The notes under the pieces: model-generated
What the model saw: the letters and a program-made list of their open reading frames with translations, nothing else
Database searches by the model: none
Told to the model about the DNA's origin: nothing
Source: Streptomyces roseirectus
GTDB lineage: Bacteria; Actinomycetota; Actinomycetes; Streptomycetales; Streptomycetaceae
DNA length: 64,000 nucleotides
Assembly (NCBI RefSeq): GCF_014489635.1
Contig: NZ_CP060828.1
Coordinates: 806,001-870,000, forward strand
Direction: 5' to 3'
Made by a program: the position numbers and the translations under genes
In this document: in pieces, positions 9,260 to 19,778 of the stretch
Position numbering within the stretch: position 1 is the first letter of the stretch
Layout: the number at the start of each line of letters is the position of its first letter

Positions 9260-9964
9260 ATGCAGAGTTCGTTCACACCCGTACCTGATGTGTCGGTCAT
9301 CCTGCCCTGCGCCGGGCACGGAACGCGTTTCGGGGCGCCCTACCCGAAGGAGCTGCACTGCCTGGCTTCTGGAATCACGGTGCTGGACCGCAGCCTGGAA
9401 GCCGTCGTCGAACTCGCCAAGAGCGGACTGACCGTGCGTCTGGTCGTCGTGTTCGCGGAGCACAAGCTGGACACGGTGCGTCATCTGGCCCGCTACGCCG
9501 ACCTCTTCCAGATGGTCTTCGTCTACCAGGCGGACTCGTACGGACCCGGTCTCGACGGGGCGATCCGGGCCGCGCTGCCGATGACCCGGGGGCCGGTGGC
9601 CCTCGTCCTGCCCGACATCGTTGTCACAGGGCCGGACACCCAGGGCAAGCTCCTCGACGCCTTCCGGCGGGTGGAGGTCGCGGGCTGGAGCGTGGTCGCC
9701 GCCGAGGAACGGGACCACGAGACGCTGCGGCAGATGGGCGCGCTGGCCGTGGCCGAGGTGGACGGCGTCCTGACCGTGGGGGCGGCCACCGACAAGCCGG
9801 CGGACCCCTCGGGCTTCAACGCGTTCTGGGGCATGGTCGCCGTCGCCGAGAACGAGGCGCACCGGCTGCCCGACGTCGTGTGCGTGGGGGCCGCCAACCC
9901 GCTGGCCGGCGCGACCGCCCTCATGGTGGAGGGGATCGTCAACTACAACACCCCCGCGGGCTGA
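9260..9964 (+). CDS. Nucleotidyltransferase-like protein (GT-A/NTP_transferase fold)
   Basis: This 234-aa protein starts at an ATG with GGAG 8 nt upstream. Near the N-terminus VILPCAGHGTRFGAPYPKEL fits the G-x-G-T-R-x(n)-P-K nucleotide-binding signature of sugar-1-phosphate nucleotidyltransferases. VALVLPDIV near residue 117 resembles the strand carrying the metal-binding aspartate. It is shorter than RmlA (about 290 aa) and lacks an obvious oligomerisation arm. It is divergent from the glycosyltransferase with a shared 211-bp promoter region, so supply of an activated sugar (NDP-sugar) for that enzyme is an attractive but unproven role. Alternatives are a MobA/IspD-like cytidylyltransferase or a catalytically altered homologue. 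Confidence 0.65.
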   Translation: MQSSFTPVPDVSVILPCAGHGTRFGAPYPKELHCLASGITVLDRSLEAVVELAKSGLTVRLVVVFAEHKLDTVRHLARYADLFQMVFVYQADSYGPGLDGAIRAALPMTRGPVALVLPDIVVTGPDTQGKLLDAFRRVEVAGWSVVAAEERDHETLRQMGALAVAEVDGVLTVGAATDKPADPSGFNAFWGMVAVAENEAHRLPDVVCVGAANPLAGATALMVEGIVNYNTPAG

Positions 9965-9973
9965 CACCGAACG

Positions 9974-10010
9974 GCTCCGGCCCCGCCGCCCGTGGGGGCG
10001 GGGCCGGAGC
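9974..10010. terminator. Strong hairpin between convergent genes
   Basis: GCTCCGGCCCCGCC (9974-9987) pairs perfectly with GGCGGGGCCGGAGC (9997-10010) around a 9-nt loop. It sits between the stop of the nucleotidyltransferase gene (+) and the stop of the subtilase gene (-), as expected for a bidirectional terminator without a U-tract, which is common in streptomycetes. Confidence 0.75.
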
Positions 10011-10014
10011 GCGG

Positions 10015-13000
10015 TCACGGGGTGACGCTCAGGAGGGTGCGGCCGACGGCTCCGGTGCCGTCGCCGTAGCCGATCAGGCCGAGGTAGGGGCGGCCGGCCG
10101 GGAGGTCCTGCCAGGAGACGGTGACCCCGGTGGGGGTGCCCCGGGTGACCGGCTGTTCGGCCGGGGTGGCCGTGGCGGTGTGGTCGGGCCGGGTGCCCTT
10201 GCCGATCAGCCAGGTGCGCAGGGTGTACGTCTGGCCGGTCGCGCCCTGCGGGAGGGCGTACTGGTTGAGGTAGACGTCGTAGGTGCCCGGCTCGGTGAGG
10301 TCGACGTGTTCGTCGTTGCCGGTGACGAGGTTGACGAGGTTGTCGCCGTTCTTGTCGAGCACCCACAGGTCCAGGTCGCTGCCCGGCAGGTGGTCGGCGG
10401 ACCGGATCGCGACGCGGGCGAGTTCGGTGCCCTCGGGCACGGTGATCCGGGTCCTGATCGTGGCGGCCGGCAGCGGCGACCGGCCCGGGGCGAAGTCGGG
10501 GTTGGTCCCGGTGAGGGTGCCGGTCTCGGCGGTGCCCGCGTACAGGCCGTTCACCGCCGTGGTGAGGGTGCCGTCCCAGCCGGGCTTCGGCGCGAGGGCG
10601 ACCGAGCCGGTGGCGCCCTCGCCGGTGGCCTCGGCGGCGACGGCGAGCGGGGTGGCGCGCAGGGCGACGGCGCTGCGGACCCGGTGGCCCTGCCGGTCGT
10701 GCCAGGTGAGCGAGCCGAACGCCCAGTCGCCGTAGGCGGCGTCGGTGCGGGTGAAGGTGACCCGGTAGCCGGCCGACGCGCCGGGCTTCACGACGAGTTC
10801 CTTCGGCGTGACCTCGGCCCGGTAGCCGGGCGGCGTGCGCAGCTCGGCCGTGTAGACGCCGGTCGCGGCGCTGACGTTGGTGACGGTGCGGGTGACGGTC
10901 TGCTTCCCGGCGAGGGCGCCGACCGAGATCGTCGGGTAGTTCAGGTCGCTCGGGGCGGTCCGCTCCCCGGTGGGGCAGGAGTCACCGGCGGTCACCGGGG
11001 CGCCCGTGACGGCGCAGTTGTACGCCGTCCAGTCGGCCGGGGTGGAGTCGTAGACCAGGCCGGGGTCGTCGGCGCGGTTCGGGACGGCCTGTCCGGCGCC
11101 GTAGTCGAGCGGGGTGGCCGGGCGGCCGGTGCCGATGCGGGTGATGGGCTCGCCCGCGCGGTCCGTGGTGGTCGCCGTGGTCATCAGCGCCGACCTGATC
11201 TCCATGGGGGACCAGTCGGGGTGGCGTGCGCGCAGCAGCAGCGCGAGGCCGGCGACGTGCGGGGTCGCCATCGAGGTGCCGGACATGATGCCCTGCTCGC
11301 CCGTGAAACGGCCGTCGTCGCCGCCCGGGGTGGTGCCGGCGACGATGTCGAGGCCGGGGGCCGCGAGGTCGGGCTTGAGCAGGTCGCCGGTGACAGGGTT
11401 GGGGCCGCCGGAGGAGAACGCCGCGATCTGCGGGGCCCGTTGCGCGACGGCTCGGGCCGCGCTGAGGCGGACGGTGGCGCCGGGGCCGTCGGCGTATGCC
11501 TTGACGGCGGCGCCCGCGGTGTTGTCGAGGTGCACGCGCGGGAGGGGGTAGGTGTAGGTGAGCCGGTCCTGGACCGCGTTCGGGTTGTAGAGCACGATGC
11601 CGACGCCGCCCGCCGACTCGACCTCGACACTGGTGTCGGTGTTGACGGACTGGCCTCGCCGGCACAGCACGACGGCGCCCTTGACCTTGGCCGGGTCGAG
11701 GGTGCCCGGCTGGCACAGCTCGGCCTGTCCGACGTCCGCCCCGCTCTTGGCGGCCTTCGCGGCGTCGACCAGCGGCGCGGACGGTACGGCGCGGTCGCTG
11801 ATGCCGGCCCCCTCGTACGTCTTGCCGTCGCCGAGGGTGACGGTGGTGCGGTAACCGGTGTCGTGGGTGGACGCGGCCACCGTGGTCACCCAGGGGACGT
11901 TGTTGCGGACGGTGCCGGGGCCGGAGTTGGCGGCGGAGGCGGCGATGAAGACGCCCGCCTTGGCGGCGTTGAACATCGCCGTGTACTCGGGGGTGGCGGC
12001 CAGGGCGTTGCTGCCGACGGAGTAGTTGATGACGTCGACGCCGTCGGCCACGGCCTTGTCGAAGCCGGCGACGACGTCCACGGTCGGGCAGCCGACGCTC
12101 CAGCAGACCTTGTAGACCGCGATGCGCGCGGCCGGGGCGATCCCGGAGACACGGCCGGAGATGGCGGTGCCGGGCACGTGCGCGGGCACGTCCATATCGC
12201 CGGCCGCGGTGGTCGCGATGTGGGTGCCGTACGAGCCGGAGTCCCGGGGCGAGGCCCAGTCGGACTTCGTCGGGTTGGGCAGGCCCTGGTTGAAGTACTG
12301 GGCGCCGATCACCTTGTTGTTGCAGGTGACTTGGTGCGCGGTGTCGGCGCCCCGGTCGCAGGCGCCCTTCCACTTCGCGGCGATGATCCGGGCGTCGGGC
12401 CGGGGTTCGGGCAGGGCGCGCAGCGACGGGTTGTCGGTGTCGATGCCGCTGTCGAGCACGCCGATGATCGTGCCCTCGCCCGCGTCGCGCTGCCCGCCGG
12501 GGGTCTTCGCGTACAGTCCCGTGCGCTCCTTGAGACCCAGGAACGCGGCGGTGTCGGGGACGGGCAGGTGCTCGGACGTCGGCTCGGACGGAGGCTCGGG
12601 AATGGGCTGGGTGCCGGCGGGTGCCGTGGCCCGCACACTCTCTTCGGCCGGGGCGTCGTCGGCCGGCCTGCGTATCTCGTTGGGCGTGAGCGAGACGACG
12701 CCGGGGGTGCGGGCCAGTTCGGACGCCTGGCGTGCCGTCAGGCGGGCGGCGAATCCGTTCAGCACGTACTGGTAGGTGTGCAGCGGTTCGACGCCCGCCA
12801 CCCGTTCCAGCACCCGGTCGCGTTCGCGGGTCAGCCGGCCGGTGTAGTCGCGGACCGCCTGGGACCGCGTGTTCAGCCGTGCGCCCCCGGCGGGCGCGGT
12901 GCCGGGGTGGGCGGCGACGGGCTGGTCCGCGAGCTGGACGAGGTAGGTGCCGGCGGCGTAGGTCGTCCGCCGGGCCGCGTCGGCCGGCGCGTTGGACGCC

Positions 13001-13107
13001 TGGGCGGCCGGTCCCGAGGTGAGGGCGAGGCCGGCGAGGAGTGCCGGGGTCAGCAGGAGTGCCGTTCTGCCGCCGGTGCGGCGTCGGCCGGGGTGGTGCT
13101 GGGACAC
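10015..13107 (-). CDS. Secreted subtilisin-family (S8) serine protease
   Basis: This 1,030-aa preproprotein starts at a GTG with AAAAGG upstream. An N-terminal signal peptide (RRR...ALLLTPALLAGLALTSG, cleavage near residue 37) precedes an inhibitor I9-type propeptide (about 50-155). The catalytic triad is visible as Asp in GVLDSGIDTDN (about 217), His in SYGTHIATT (about 295) and Ser in GTSMATPHVAG (about 611). A PA-like insertion lies before the serine. After the catalytic domain come a fibronectin-III-like region and a C-terminal beta domain (about 850-1030) with DLDLWVLDKNGDN, like the domains that bind substrate or calcium in long S8 proteases. It is an extracellular endopeptidase for nutrient release or maturation of secreted proteins. 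It stands alone in its own transcript. Confidence 0.95.
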   Translation of the reverse strand: MSQHHPGRRRTGGRTALLLTPALLAGLALTSGPAAQASNAPADAARRTTYAAGTYLVQLADQPVAAHPGTAPAGGARLNTRSQAVRDYTGRLTRERDRVLERVAGVEPLHTYQYVLNGFAARLTARQASELARTPGVVSLTPNEIRRPADDAPAEESVRATAPAGTQPIPEPPSEPTSEHLPVPDTAAFLGLKERTGLYAKTPGGQRDAGEGTIIGVLDSGIDTDNPSLRALPEPRPDARIIAAKWKGACDRGADTAHQVTCNNKVIGAQYFNQGLPNPTKSDWASPRDSGSYGTHIATTAAGDMDVPAHVPGTAISGRVSGIAPAARIAVYKVCWSVGCPTVDVVAGFDKAVADGVDVINYSVGSNALAATPEYTAMFNAAKAGVFIAASAANSGPGTVRNNVPWVTTVAASTHDTGYRTTVTLGDGKTYEGAGISDRAVPSAPLVDAAKAAKSGADVGQAELCQPGTLDPAKVKGAVVLCRRGQSVNTDTSVEVESAGGVGIVLYNPNAVQDRLTYTYPLPRVHLDNTAGAAVKAYADGPGATVRLSAARAVAQRAPQIAAFSSGGPNPVTGDLLKPDLAAPGLDIVAGTTPGGDDGRFTGEQGIMSGTSMATPHVAGLALLLRARHPDWSPMEIRSALMTTATTTDRAGEPITRIGTGRPATPLDYGAGQAVPNRADDPGLVYDSTPADWTAYNCAVTGAPVTAGDSCPTGERTAPSDLNYPTISVGALAGKQTVTRTVTNVSAATGVYTAELRTPPGYRAEVTPKELVVKPGASAGYRVTFTRTDAAYGDWAFGSLTWHDRQGHRVRSAVALRATPLAVAAEATGEGATGSVALAPKPGWDGTLTTAVNGLYAGTAETGTLTGTNPDFAPGRSPLPAATIRTRITVPEGTELARVAIRSADHLPGSDLDLWVLDKNGDNLVNLVTGNDEHVDLTEPGTYDVYLNQYALPQGATGQTYTLRTWLIGKGTRPDHTATATPAEQPVTRGTPTGVTVSWQDLPAGRPYLGLIGYGDGTGAVGRTLLSVTP

Positions 13108-13421
13108 GTGGGTGCCTTTTCCCGCGCACGGCTTGCGGGCGTGTGCGCGTGACGGTCGGTCCGGTGTGGGAGGTGTGATCGAGTTCCCCCGTGATCGCCG
13201 TCATCCTGGGCCACGGTCCGGTCGCGGCGGACGCGAACAACTTGAGAGCTGAATAGATTCACCGGCTCTTCACAGCGTTCTCATGGCGGACGGGCGTCCG
13301 GGGAACCCGTGACCTTCTGGGCAGCACGGCCGATACTGCCGTGAGGGTGGCTATGATCCGCACGACCGCCTTCGGCCGCCGCCCACCGCCAAGGGCGAAC
13401 GACGTCACTAGGAGACACGCC
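13108..13421. other. Intergenic region between divergent subtilase and dhaK
   Basis: This 314-bp interval separates the divergent subtilase and dhaK genes. It contains a TATGAT hexamer near 13351 that could be a -10 box for dhaK, but no well-spaced -35 box is evident. I see no RNA gene or small coding frame here. Confidence 0.4.
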
Positions 13422-14414
13422 ATGAGGATGCTCATCAACGTTCCGGAGACCGTGGTCGCCGACGCGTTGCGAGGGATGGCGGCGGCGCATCCGGAGCTGG
13501 TCGTGGACGTCGAGAACCGGGTGATCGTGCGCCGGGACGCGCCGGTCGCCGGGAAGGTGGCGCTGGTGTCGGGCGGCGGTTCGGGGCACGAGCCGCTGCA
13601 CGGGGGCTTCGTGGGCCCCGGCATGCTGTCGGCGGCCTGTCCCGGCGAGGTGTTCACCTCGCCGGTGCCGGACCAGATGGTGCGGGCGGCGGCGGCCGTG
13701 GACAGCGGGGCCGGGGTGCTGTTCGTCGTGAAGAACTACACCGGGGACGTCCTCAACTTCGAGATGGCGGCCGAACTCGCCGAGGACGAGGGCATCCAGA
13801 TCGCGAAGGTCCTCGTGGACGACGACGTCGCCGTCACCGACAGCCTTTACACCGCCGGGCGGCGCGGCACCGGGGCGACGCTGTTCGTGGAGAAGATCGC
13901 GGGCGCGGCGGCCGACGAGGGGCAGCCGCTGGAGCGGGTCGAGGCGATCGCCCGTCAGGTCAACGAGAACTCCCGGAGTTTCGGCGTCGCGCTGAACGCC
14001 TGCACCACCCCGGCGAAGGGCTCCCCCACCTTCGACCTGCCGCCGGGCGAGCTGGAACTCGGCATCGGCATCCACGGCGAGCCGGGGCGGGAGCGGCGGC
14101 CGATGATGACGTCCGGGGAGATCGCGGACGTCGCCGTCAACGCGATCCTGGACGACTTCACGCCCCGCAACCCCGTCCTCGCGCTGGTCAACGGCATGGG
14201 GGCGACGCCGCTGCTCGAACTGTACGGATTCAACGCCGAGGTGCAGCGGGTGCTGGCCCAGCGCGGGGTGGCCGTCGCGCACACGCTCGTCGGCAACTAT
14301 GTGACCTCGCTGGACATGGCGGGCGCGTCGGTGACGCTGTGCCAGATCGACGAGGAGCTGCTGCGGCTGTGGAAGGCGCCGGTCAGCACGGCGGGACTGC
14401 GCTGGGGGATGTGA
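13422..14414 (+). CDS. dhaK: Dihydroxyacetone kinase subunit DhaK
   Basis: This 330-aa subunit starts at the ATG preceded by AGGAG; the frame is open further upstream but without a better site. GGGSGHEPLHGG near residue 45 and the histidine in GIGIHGEPG near residue 220 (the residue that covalently binds dihydroxyacetone as a hemiaminal in the family) are present. It binds the substrate and receives phosphate from the DhaL-ADP subunit. It is the first gene of dhaKLM, with dhaL 41 nt downstream. Because dhaM is present, phosphate comes from the PEP:phosphotransferase system rather than from free ATP. It is a cytoplasmic enzyme linking glycerol/triose metabolism to glycolysis. Confidence 0.95.
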   Translation: MRMLINVPETVVADALRGMAAAHPELVVDVENRVIVRRDAPVAGKVALVSGGGSGHEPLHGGFVGPGMLSAACPGEVFTSPVPDQMVRAAAAVDSGAGVLFVVKNYTGDVLNFEMAAELAEDEGIQIAKVLVDDDVAVTDSLYTAGRRGTGATLFVEKIAGAAADEGQPLERVEAIARQVNENSRSFGVALNACTTPAKGSPTFDLPPGELELGIGIHGEPGRERRPMMTSGEIADVAVNAILDDFTPRNPVLALVNGMGATPLLELYGFNAEVQRVLAQRGVAVAHTLVGNYVTSLDMAGASVTLCQIDEELLRLWKAPVSTAGLRWGM

Positions 14415-14455
14415 TCCGTCGTATGGCGAACGTGTCCGCCGACCGAGGAGTTCCC

Positions 14456-15073
14456 ATGCTGGACGCCGGTTTCCTCATCCGCTGGCTGACGACGGCCGCC
14501 GCGCTCGTCGAGCGTGAGGCGGACCGTCTCACCGAGCTCGACTCGCCCATCGGGGACGCCGATCACGGCGCGAACCTGCGGCGCGGGTTCACGGCCGTGA
14601 CCGCCGCCCTGGCGAAGGAGGCGCCCGCGACGCCGCGCGCGGTCCTCCAGCTCGCCGGACGGCAGCTCATCTCGACCGTCGGCGGCGCCTCGGGCCCGCT
14701 GTACGGGACGCTGCTGCGCGGCACCGGCAAGGCGCTCGGGGACGCGGCCGAGGTGAGCGAGGCCGAGTTCGCGGCGGCGCTGCGGGCGGGGGTGGAGGCG
14801 GTGATGCGGCTCGGCGGGGCCGCGCCGGGCGACAAGACCATGGTCGACGCGCTGCTCCCGGCCGTGGACGCCCTCGACGCCGGGTTCGGCGCGGCGCGGG
14901 ACGCGGCCGAGCGGGGTGCGGAGGCGACCGTGCCGCTCCAGGCGCGCAAGGGGCGCGCGAGCTATCTCGGCGAGCGCAGCGTCGGTCACCAGGACCCGGG
15001 GGCGACCTCGGCGGCCCTGCTGATCGCGGCGCTCGCCGACAGTCAAGAGCAAGGGGAGGACAGCACTTCATGA
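14456..15073 (+). CDS. dhaL: Dihydroxyacetone kinase subunit DhaL
   Basis: This 205-aa subunit carries the ADP/ATP site. SPIGDADHG near residue 30 supplies the Mg-binding aspartates, STVGGASGPLYG near residue 75 the nucleotide loop, and GDKTMVDALLPA near residue 120 the second phosphate-binding segment, all standard for DhaL. The ATG at 14456 was chosen because GAGGAG lies 6 nt upstream; an in-frame ATG at 14423 is possible but has no ribosome site. The stop overlaps the dhaM start (ATGA), so the two are translationally coupled. It passes phosphate from phospho-DhaM, via bound ADP, to dihydroxyacetone on DhaK. Confidence 0.95.
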   Translation: MLDAGFLIRWLTTAAALVEREADRLTELDSPIGDADHGANLRRGFTAVTAALAKEAPATPRAVLQLAGRQLISTVGGASGPLYGTLLRGTGKALGDAAEVSEAEFAAALRAGVEAVMRLGGAAPGDKTMVDALLPAVDALDAGFGAARDAAERGAEATVPLQARKGRASYLGERSVGHQDPGATSAALLIAALADSQEQGEDSTS

Positions 15074-15477
15074 GCGAGCGGAAACTCGTCGGGATCGTCC
15101 TGGTCTCGCACAGCGCGACGGTCGCGGAGTCCGTCGCGGACCTCGCGCGCGGCCTCGTCGGCGACGGCACGGACGTGCCGGTGGCCGCCGCCGGAGGGAC
15201 CGAGGACGGCCGGTTCGGGACCAGCGCCGCGCTGATCACGCGGGCCGCCGCCGAGGTCGACCAGGGCGCGGGGGTCGCCGTCCTCGCCGACCTGGGCAGC
15301 GCCGTCCTGACCGTCAAGGCGCTGCTGGAGGACGACGAACTCCCGCACGACATCCGCCTGTTGGACGCCCCGTTCGTCGAGGGGGCGATCGCGGCGGCCG
15401 TCACGGCGGCGACGGGGGCGGACCTGACGGCGGTGGAGGCGGCGGCCGGGGAGGCGTACGCGTACCGCAAGGTGTGA
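15070..15477 (+). CDS. dhaM: PTS phosphocarrier subunit DhaM (EIIA-mannose type)
   Basis: This 135-aa single-domain protein has the EIIA-Man/DhaM hallmark VLVSHSATVAESVA, where the histidine (about residue 14) is the phosphorylation site, and LADLGSAVLTVKALLE later. It lacks the extra HPr and EI-like domains present in the long enterobacterial DhaM, so it must be phosphorylated by general HPr. Its role is to rephosphorylate the ADP bound to DhaL. It is the last gene of dhaKLM and is followed by a strong hairpin. Its presence distinguishes this PTS-dependent kinase from ATP-dependent single-chain dihydroxyacetone kinases. Confidence 0.93.
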   Translation: MSERKLVGIVLVSHSATVAESVADLARGLVGDGTDVPVAAAGGTEDGRFGTSAALITRAAAEVDQGAGVAVLADLGSAVLTVKALLEDDELPHDIRLLDAPFVEGAIAAAVTAATGADLTAVEAAAGEAYAYRKV

Positions 15478-15485
15478 ACCGGTGG

Positions 15486-15531
15486 GCCGTCGGGTGCCGG
15501 ACGCCTGATCATGGGCGGGCCACCCGACGGC
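15486..15531. terminator. Inverted repeat between dhaM and chitosanase gene
   Basis: GCCGTCGGGTG (15486-15496) and CACCCGACGGC (15521-15531) form a perfect 11-bp stem with a 24-nt loop, located just after dhaM and before the convergent chitosanase stop. It is a probable shared terminator. Confidence 0.6.
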
Positions 15532-15555
15532 GACCCGGTCTACGGCTGACGGGCC

Positions 15556-16245
15556 CTAGCCGTCCCCGCGCACGAACAGCTTCGCCAGGCGTTCGCCCAC
15601 CGCCACCGCCTCCTTCTTGTCCTCGATCGGCTTGACCCGTGAGTCCTTGAAGACGATGTAGGTGACGCCTGAGGGGACGCCTCCGGTGCTGGGGTCGGCG
15701 GGGATGCCGAGGGCCTTGGCGGTGGCGTAGGACGCCTCGCCGATGATGTCGTCGGGTCCGGTGTCGCCGACGACGGCGTACTGGATCCGGCCCTGGTAGA
15801 TCACGGCGGCGACGGATCCGGCGAGGACGCCGCTGTCGCGGTGGTTCCAGGTCCGGCTCTTCATGGGGACGACGATGTAGGGCAGCGTCTCGGCGCTGAG
15901 GTGGCGCCCGTCGGACTGCTGGAACGCGGTGGTGGGGGCGAAGAGGGGGTCGGTGTCGCGGTTGCAGTGGCGGCCGGGGCGCCCGTCGCAGTCGATGTCC
16001 ATGTCGGCCTTCCAGAAGACCGCGTCGCGGGTGCCGCAGACGGGGACGGTGCGCGGGGCGCCGTCGTCCGTGCGGTACTTGCCGCGTGAGACGGGGTCGC
16101 AGTCGCGGACCTTGGCCAGCAGGTCGTCGGCGTCCACGGGGCCGTCGGAGGTGGGGAGGCCGAACGCCTGGGGGACGGCGGGCGCGGTCGGTGCCAGCAG
16201 GGCGAGGCAGACGGCGGCGAGTGTCAACGACTGGGGGCGACGCAC
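15556..16245 (-). CDS. Secreted chitosanase, glycoside hydrolase family 75
   Basis: This protein of about 229 aa cleaves chitosan outside the cell. The GTG at 16245 gives a clean signal peptide (MRRPQSLTLAAVCLALL..., cleavage near PAVPQA); the frame also allows a GTG at 16284, and no ribosome site clearly decides. The GH75 catalytic pair is visible in AVVGDTGPDDIIGEAS: an Asp followed nine residues later by a Glu, the same spacing as in characterised fungal GH75 enzymes. Other features are CDGRPGRHCNRDTDPL and PYIVVP. GH75 is mostly fungal but recurs in streptomycetes. It is a monocistronic gene convergent with dhaM. Confidence 0.88.
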   Translation of the reverse strand: MRRPQSLTLAAVCLALLAPTAPAVPQAFGLPTSDGPVDADDLLAKVRDCDPVSRGKYRTDDGAPRTVPVCGTRDAVFWKADMDIDCDGRPGRHCNRDTDPLFAPTTAFQQSDGRHLSAETLPYIVVPMKSRTWNHRDSGVLAGSVAAVIYQGRIQYAVVGDTGPDDIIGEASYATAKALGIPADPSTGGVPSGVTYIVFKDSRVKPIEDKKEAVAVGERLAKLFVRGDG

Positions 16246-16540
16246 GTGGAGAAACCCAATCCGTGGGGGGACTCTGACGGACACTCAGGTAAATCTGGTG
16301 CCCGCGCGTCCCGTCGGCCACCTCAAGGGGGCCGTACGGTGCACGCGGGTTGACGGACCGCCAGGATCCGGGGCTGCGGCGGGGCCGGCAGGTTGCGCCG
16401 TACGGAGGAATCCGTCACCTGCCCGGCGGCCCCGGGGTGCGGGCCCCGCCGTGGCCGCGTTGGCTTCGGCTGAGGCAGCACGGCCGTTCCCGACCCCCGG
16501 CGGATGAACCGCCGACCGTGCCGCCGGGAGGGCACATCCG

Positions 16541-17062
16541 ATGCGCACACTTCAGCTTCTCGTCGGCTCCGGGGCGGCTGCGGCGACCGTCGCGCTGGCA
16601 GCGGGTCCGGCGTTCGCGGCCGGGATCTCGGTGAGTACGACGGGGTCGACGGTGTCGGTGGTGACGAGCACGTGCACGACGCAGGTCGACGGCAGCTACG
16701 GCACCGGGTCTCTGCTGACCAGCAGCCAGACCAGCTTCAGCCAGGGCCGCCAGGCGACCCTGTCCGGGACGACGGTCAGCCAGTCGGCCGCCTGGACGAA
16801 CGTCACCCCCGGCACGTACACGGTGATGGTGCGCTGCGCGGACGGCCGCGACGCCGGTTCCCAGGTCGTCATCGTCTCCACCGCCTCCGCCCCCACCATC
16901 TCCGCGACCTCCGCCCCCTCCCGCGGCGTCCTCGGCGGTATCGGAGGCGGCATCCGCGACTACGGCACGGTGACCCTCGCGGCGGGCGGAGCGCTCACCG
17001 CCGTCGGCATGCTGGCGGCGGGCTGGTTCCTGCGGCGCCGCCGGCGGCCGTACCGGCTCTGA
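16541..17062 (+). CDS. Small secreted protein with C-terminal membrane anchor
   Basis: This 173-aa protein starts at an ATG after GGGAGG. It has a signal peptide (LLVGSGAAAATVALAAGPAFAA), a Ser/Thr-rich extracellular domain with cysteines in VTSTCTTQ and MVRCADG that could pair, and a C-terminal hydrophobic segment (TLAAGGALTAVGMLAAGWFL) followed by RRRRRP, so it is likely anchored in the membrane with the bulk outside. No enzymatic motif is recognised. Streptomycetes encode many such small surface proteins of unknown role. It is alone between a divergent chitosanase gene and a convergent PadR gene. Confidence 0.75.
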   Translation: MRTLQLLVGSGAAAATVALAAGPAFAAGISVSTTGSTVSVVTSTCTTQVDGSYGTGSLLTSSQTSFSQGRQATLSGTTVSQSAAWTNVTPGTYTVMVRCADGRDAGSQVVIVSTASAPTISATSAPSRGVLGGIGGGIRDYGTVTLAAGGALTAVGMLAAGWFLRRRRRPYRL

Positions 17063-17084
17063 GCCCGTTCTCCACGGTCCGAGG

Positions 17085-17624
17085 TCAGGGTTCCTCGGCG
17101 GGGAGTTCCGCGAGGGCTCGGGCGAGCCAGTCCGTCCAGAACGTCTCCAGTTCGATGCCGGCGCGCAGGACCAGGTGGTGCAGCCTGGCCTGCGTGCTGT
17201 CGTCCCCGGGCGGGAAGTCGCGGGCCTCGATCTCCTGGTACTCGGCCAACTGGCGCTGGTGCAGGGCGAGATGGCGGGTGAGGTCGGTGGCGAGGCCGGC
17301 GGTGCCGACGACCGCGGCGGCGCGCAGGCGCAGGAGGGTCGCGTCGCGGTGGGGGCGGGGGTCCTGGGGGCCGGCCGTCCAGCGGGCGAGTTCGGCGCGG
17401 CCCTCGGGGAGGACTTCGTAGGACTTCTTCTGGCCGCGCGCGGGGGCCTCGGAGGGGAGGGCGCGGATATGGCCCTCCGCCTCCAGTTTTCCCAGCTCGC
17501 GGTAGATCTGCTGGTGCGTGGCCGACCAGAAGTATCCGATCGACCGGTCGAACCGGCGGGTCAGCTCCAGCCCCGAGGACGGTTTTTCGAGCAGGGCGGT
17601 GAGGATCGCGTGCGGGAGTGACAT
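17085..17624 (-). CDS. PadR-family transcriptional regulator
   Basis: This 179-aa protein has the PadR winged helix-turn-helix at residues 1-80 (LTRRFDRSIGYFWSATHQQIYRELGKLEAEGHI) and a C-terminal helical dimerisation segment (VirR-like, about 95-170). PadR proteins are ligand- or phenolic-responsive repressors. The gene lies 21 nt downstream of the old-yellow-enzyme-type reductase on the same strand, so the pair is probably one transcript. A 14-bp perfect palindrome in the promoter region of that transcript (19716-19729) is a plausible operator, which would give autorepression. The effector is unknown. Confidence 0.9.
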   Translation of the reverse strand: MSLPHAILTALLEKPSSGLELTRRFDRSIGYFWSATHQQIYRELGKLEAEGHIRALPSEAPARGQKKSYEVLPEGRAELARWTAGPQDPRPHRDATLLRLRAAAVVGTAGLATDLTRHLALHQRQLAEYQEIEARDFPPGDDSTQARLHHLVLRAGIELETFWTDWLARALAELPAEEP

Positions 17625-17645
17625 GCGGTCATCCTAGAAAGGCCC

Positions 17646-19709
<2,064 letters not shown>

Positions 19710-19715
19710 TCATTA

Positions 19716-19729
19716 TGCAACTAGTTGCA
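19716..19729. promoter_or_regulatory. Perfect palindrome TGCAACTAGTTGCA, candidate PadR operator
   Basis: This 14-bp perfect palindrome lies in the 117-bp region between the divergent reductase (start 19661) and NTF2-like (start 19779) genes, in a locally AT-rich patch. The PadR gene downstream of the reductase is the obvious candidate to bind it. It could control both divergent transcripts. Confidence 0.5.
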
Positions 19730-19778
19730 AAACAGTGCGGGGTCGGCTCCCGGGCGCGCGGGCTGGTATGACTGGCCC

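Noticed and set aside
9880..13152. Very long plus-strand open frame opposite the subtilase gene
   Set aside because: It is Gly/Arg/Val-rich with no domain; the minus strand has signal peptide, propeptide and full catalytic triad. High GC leaves the antisense frame open.
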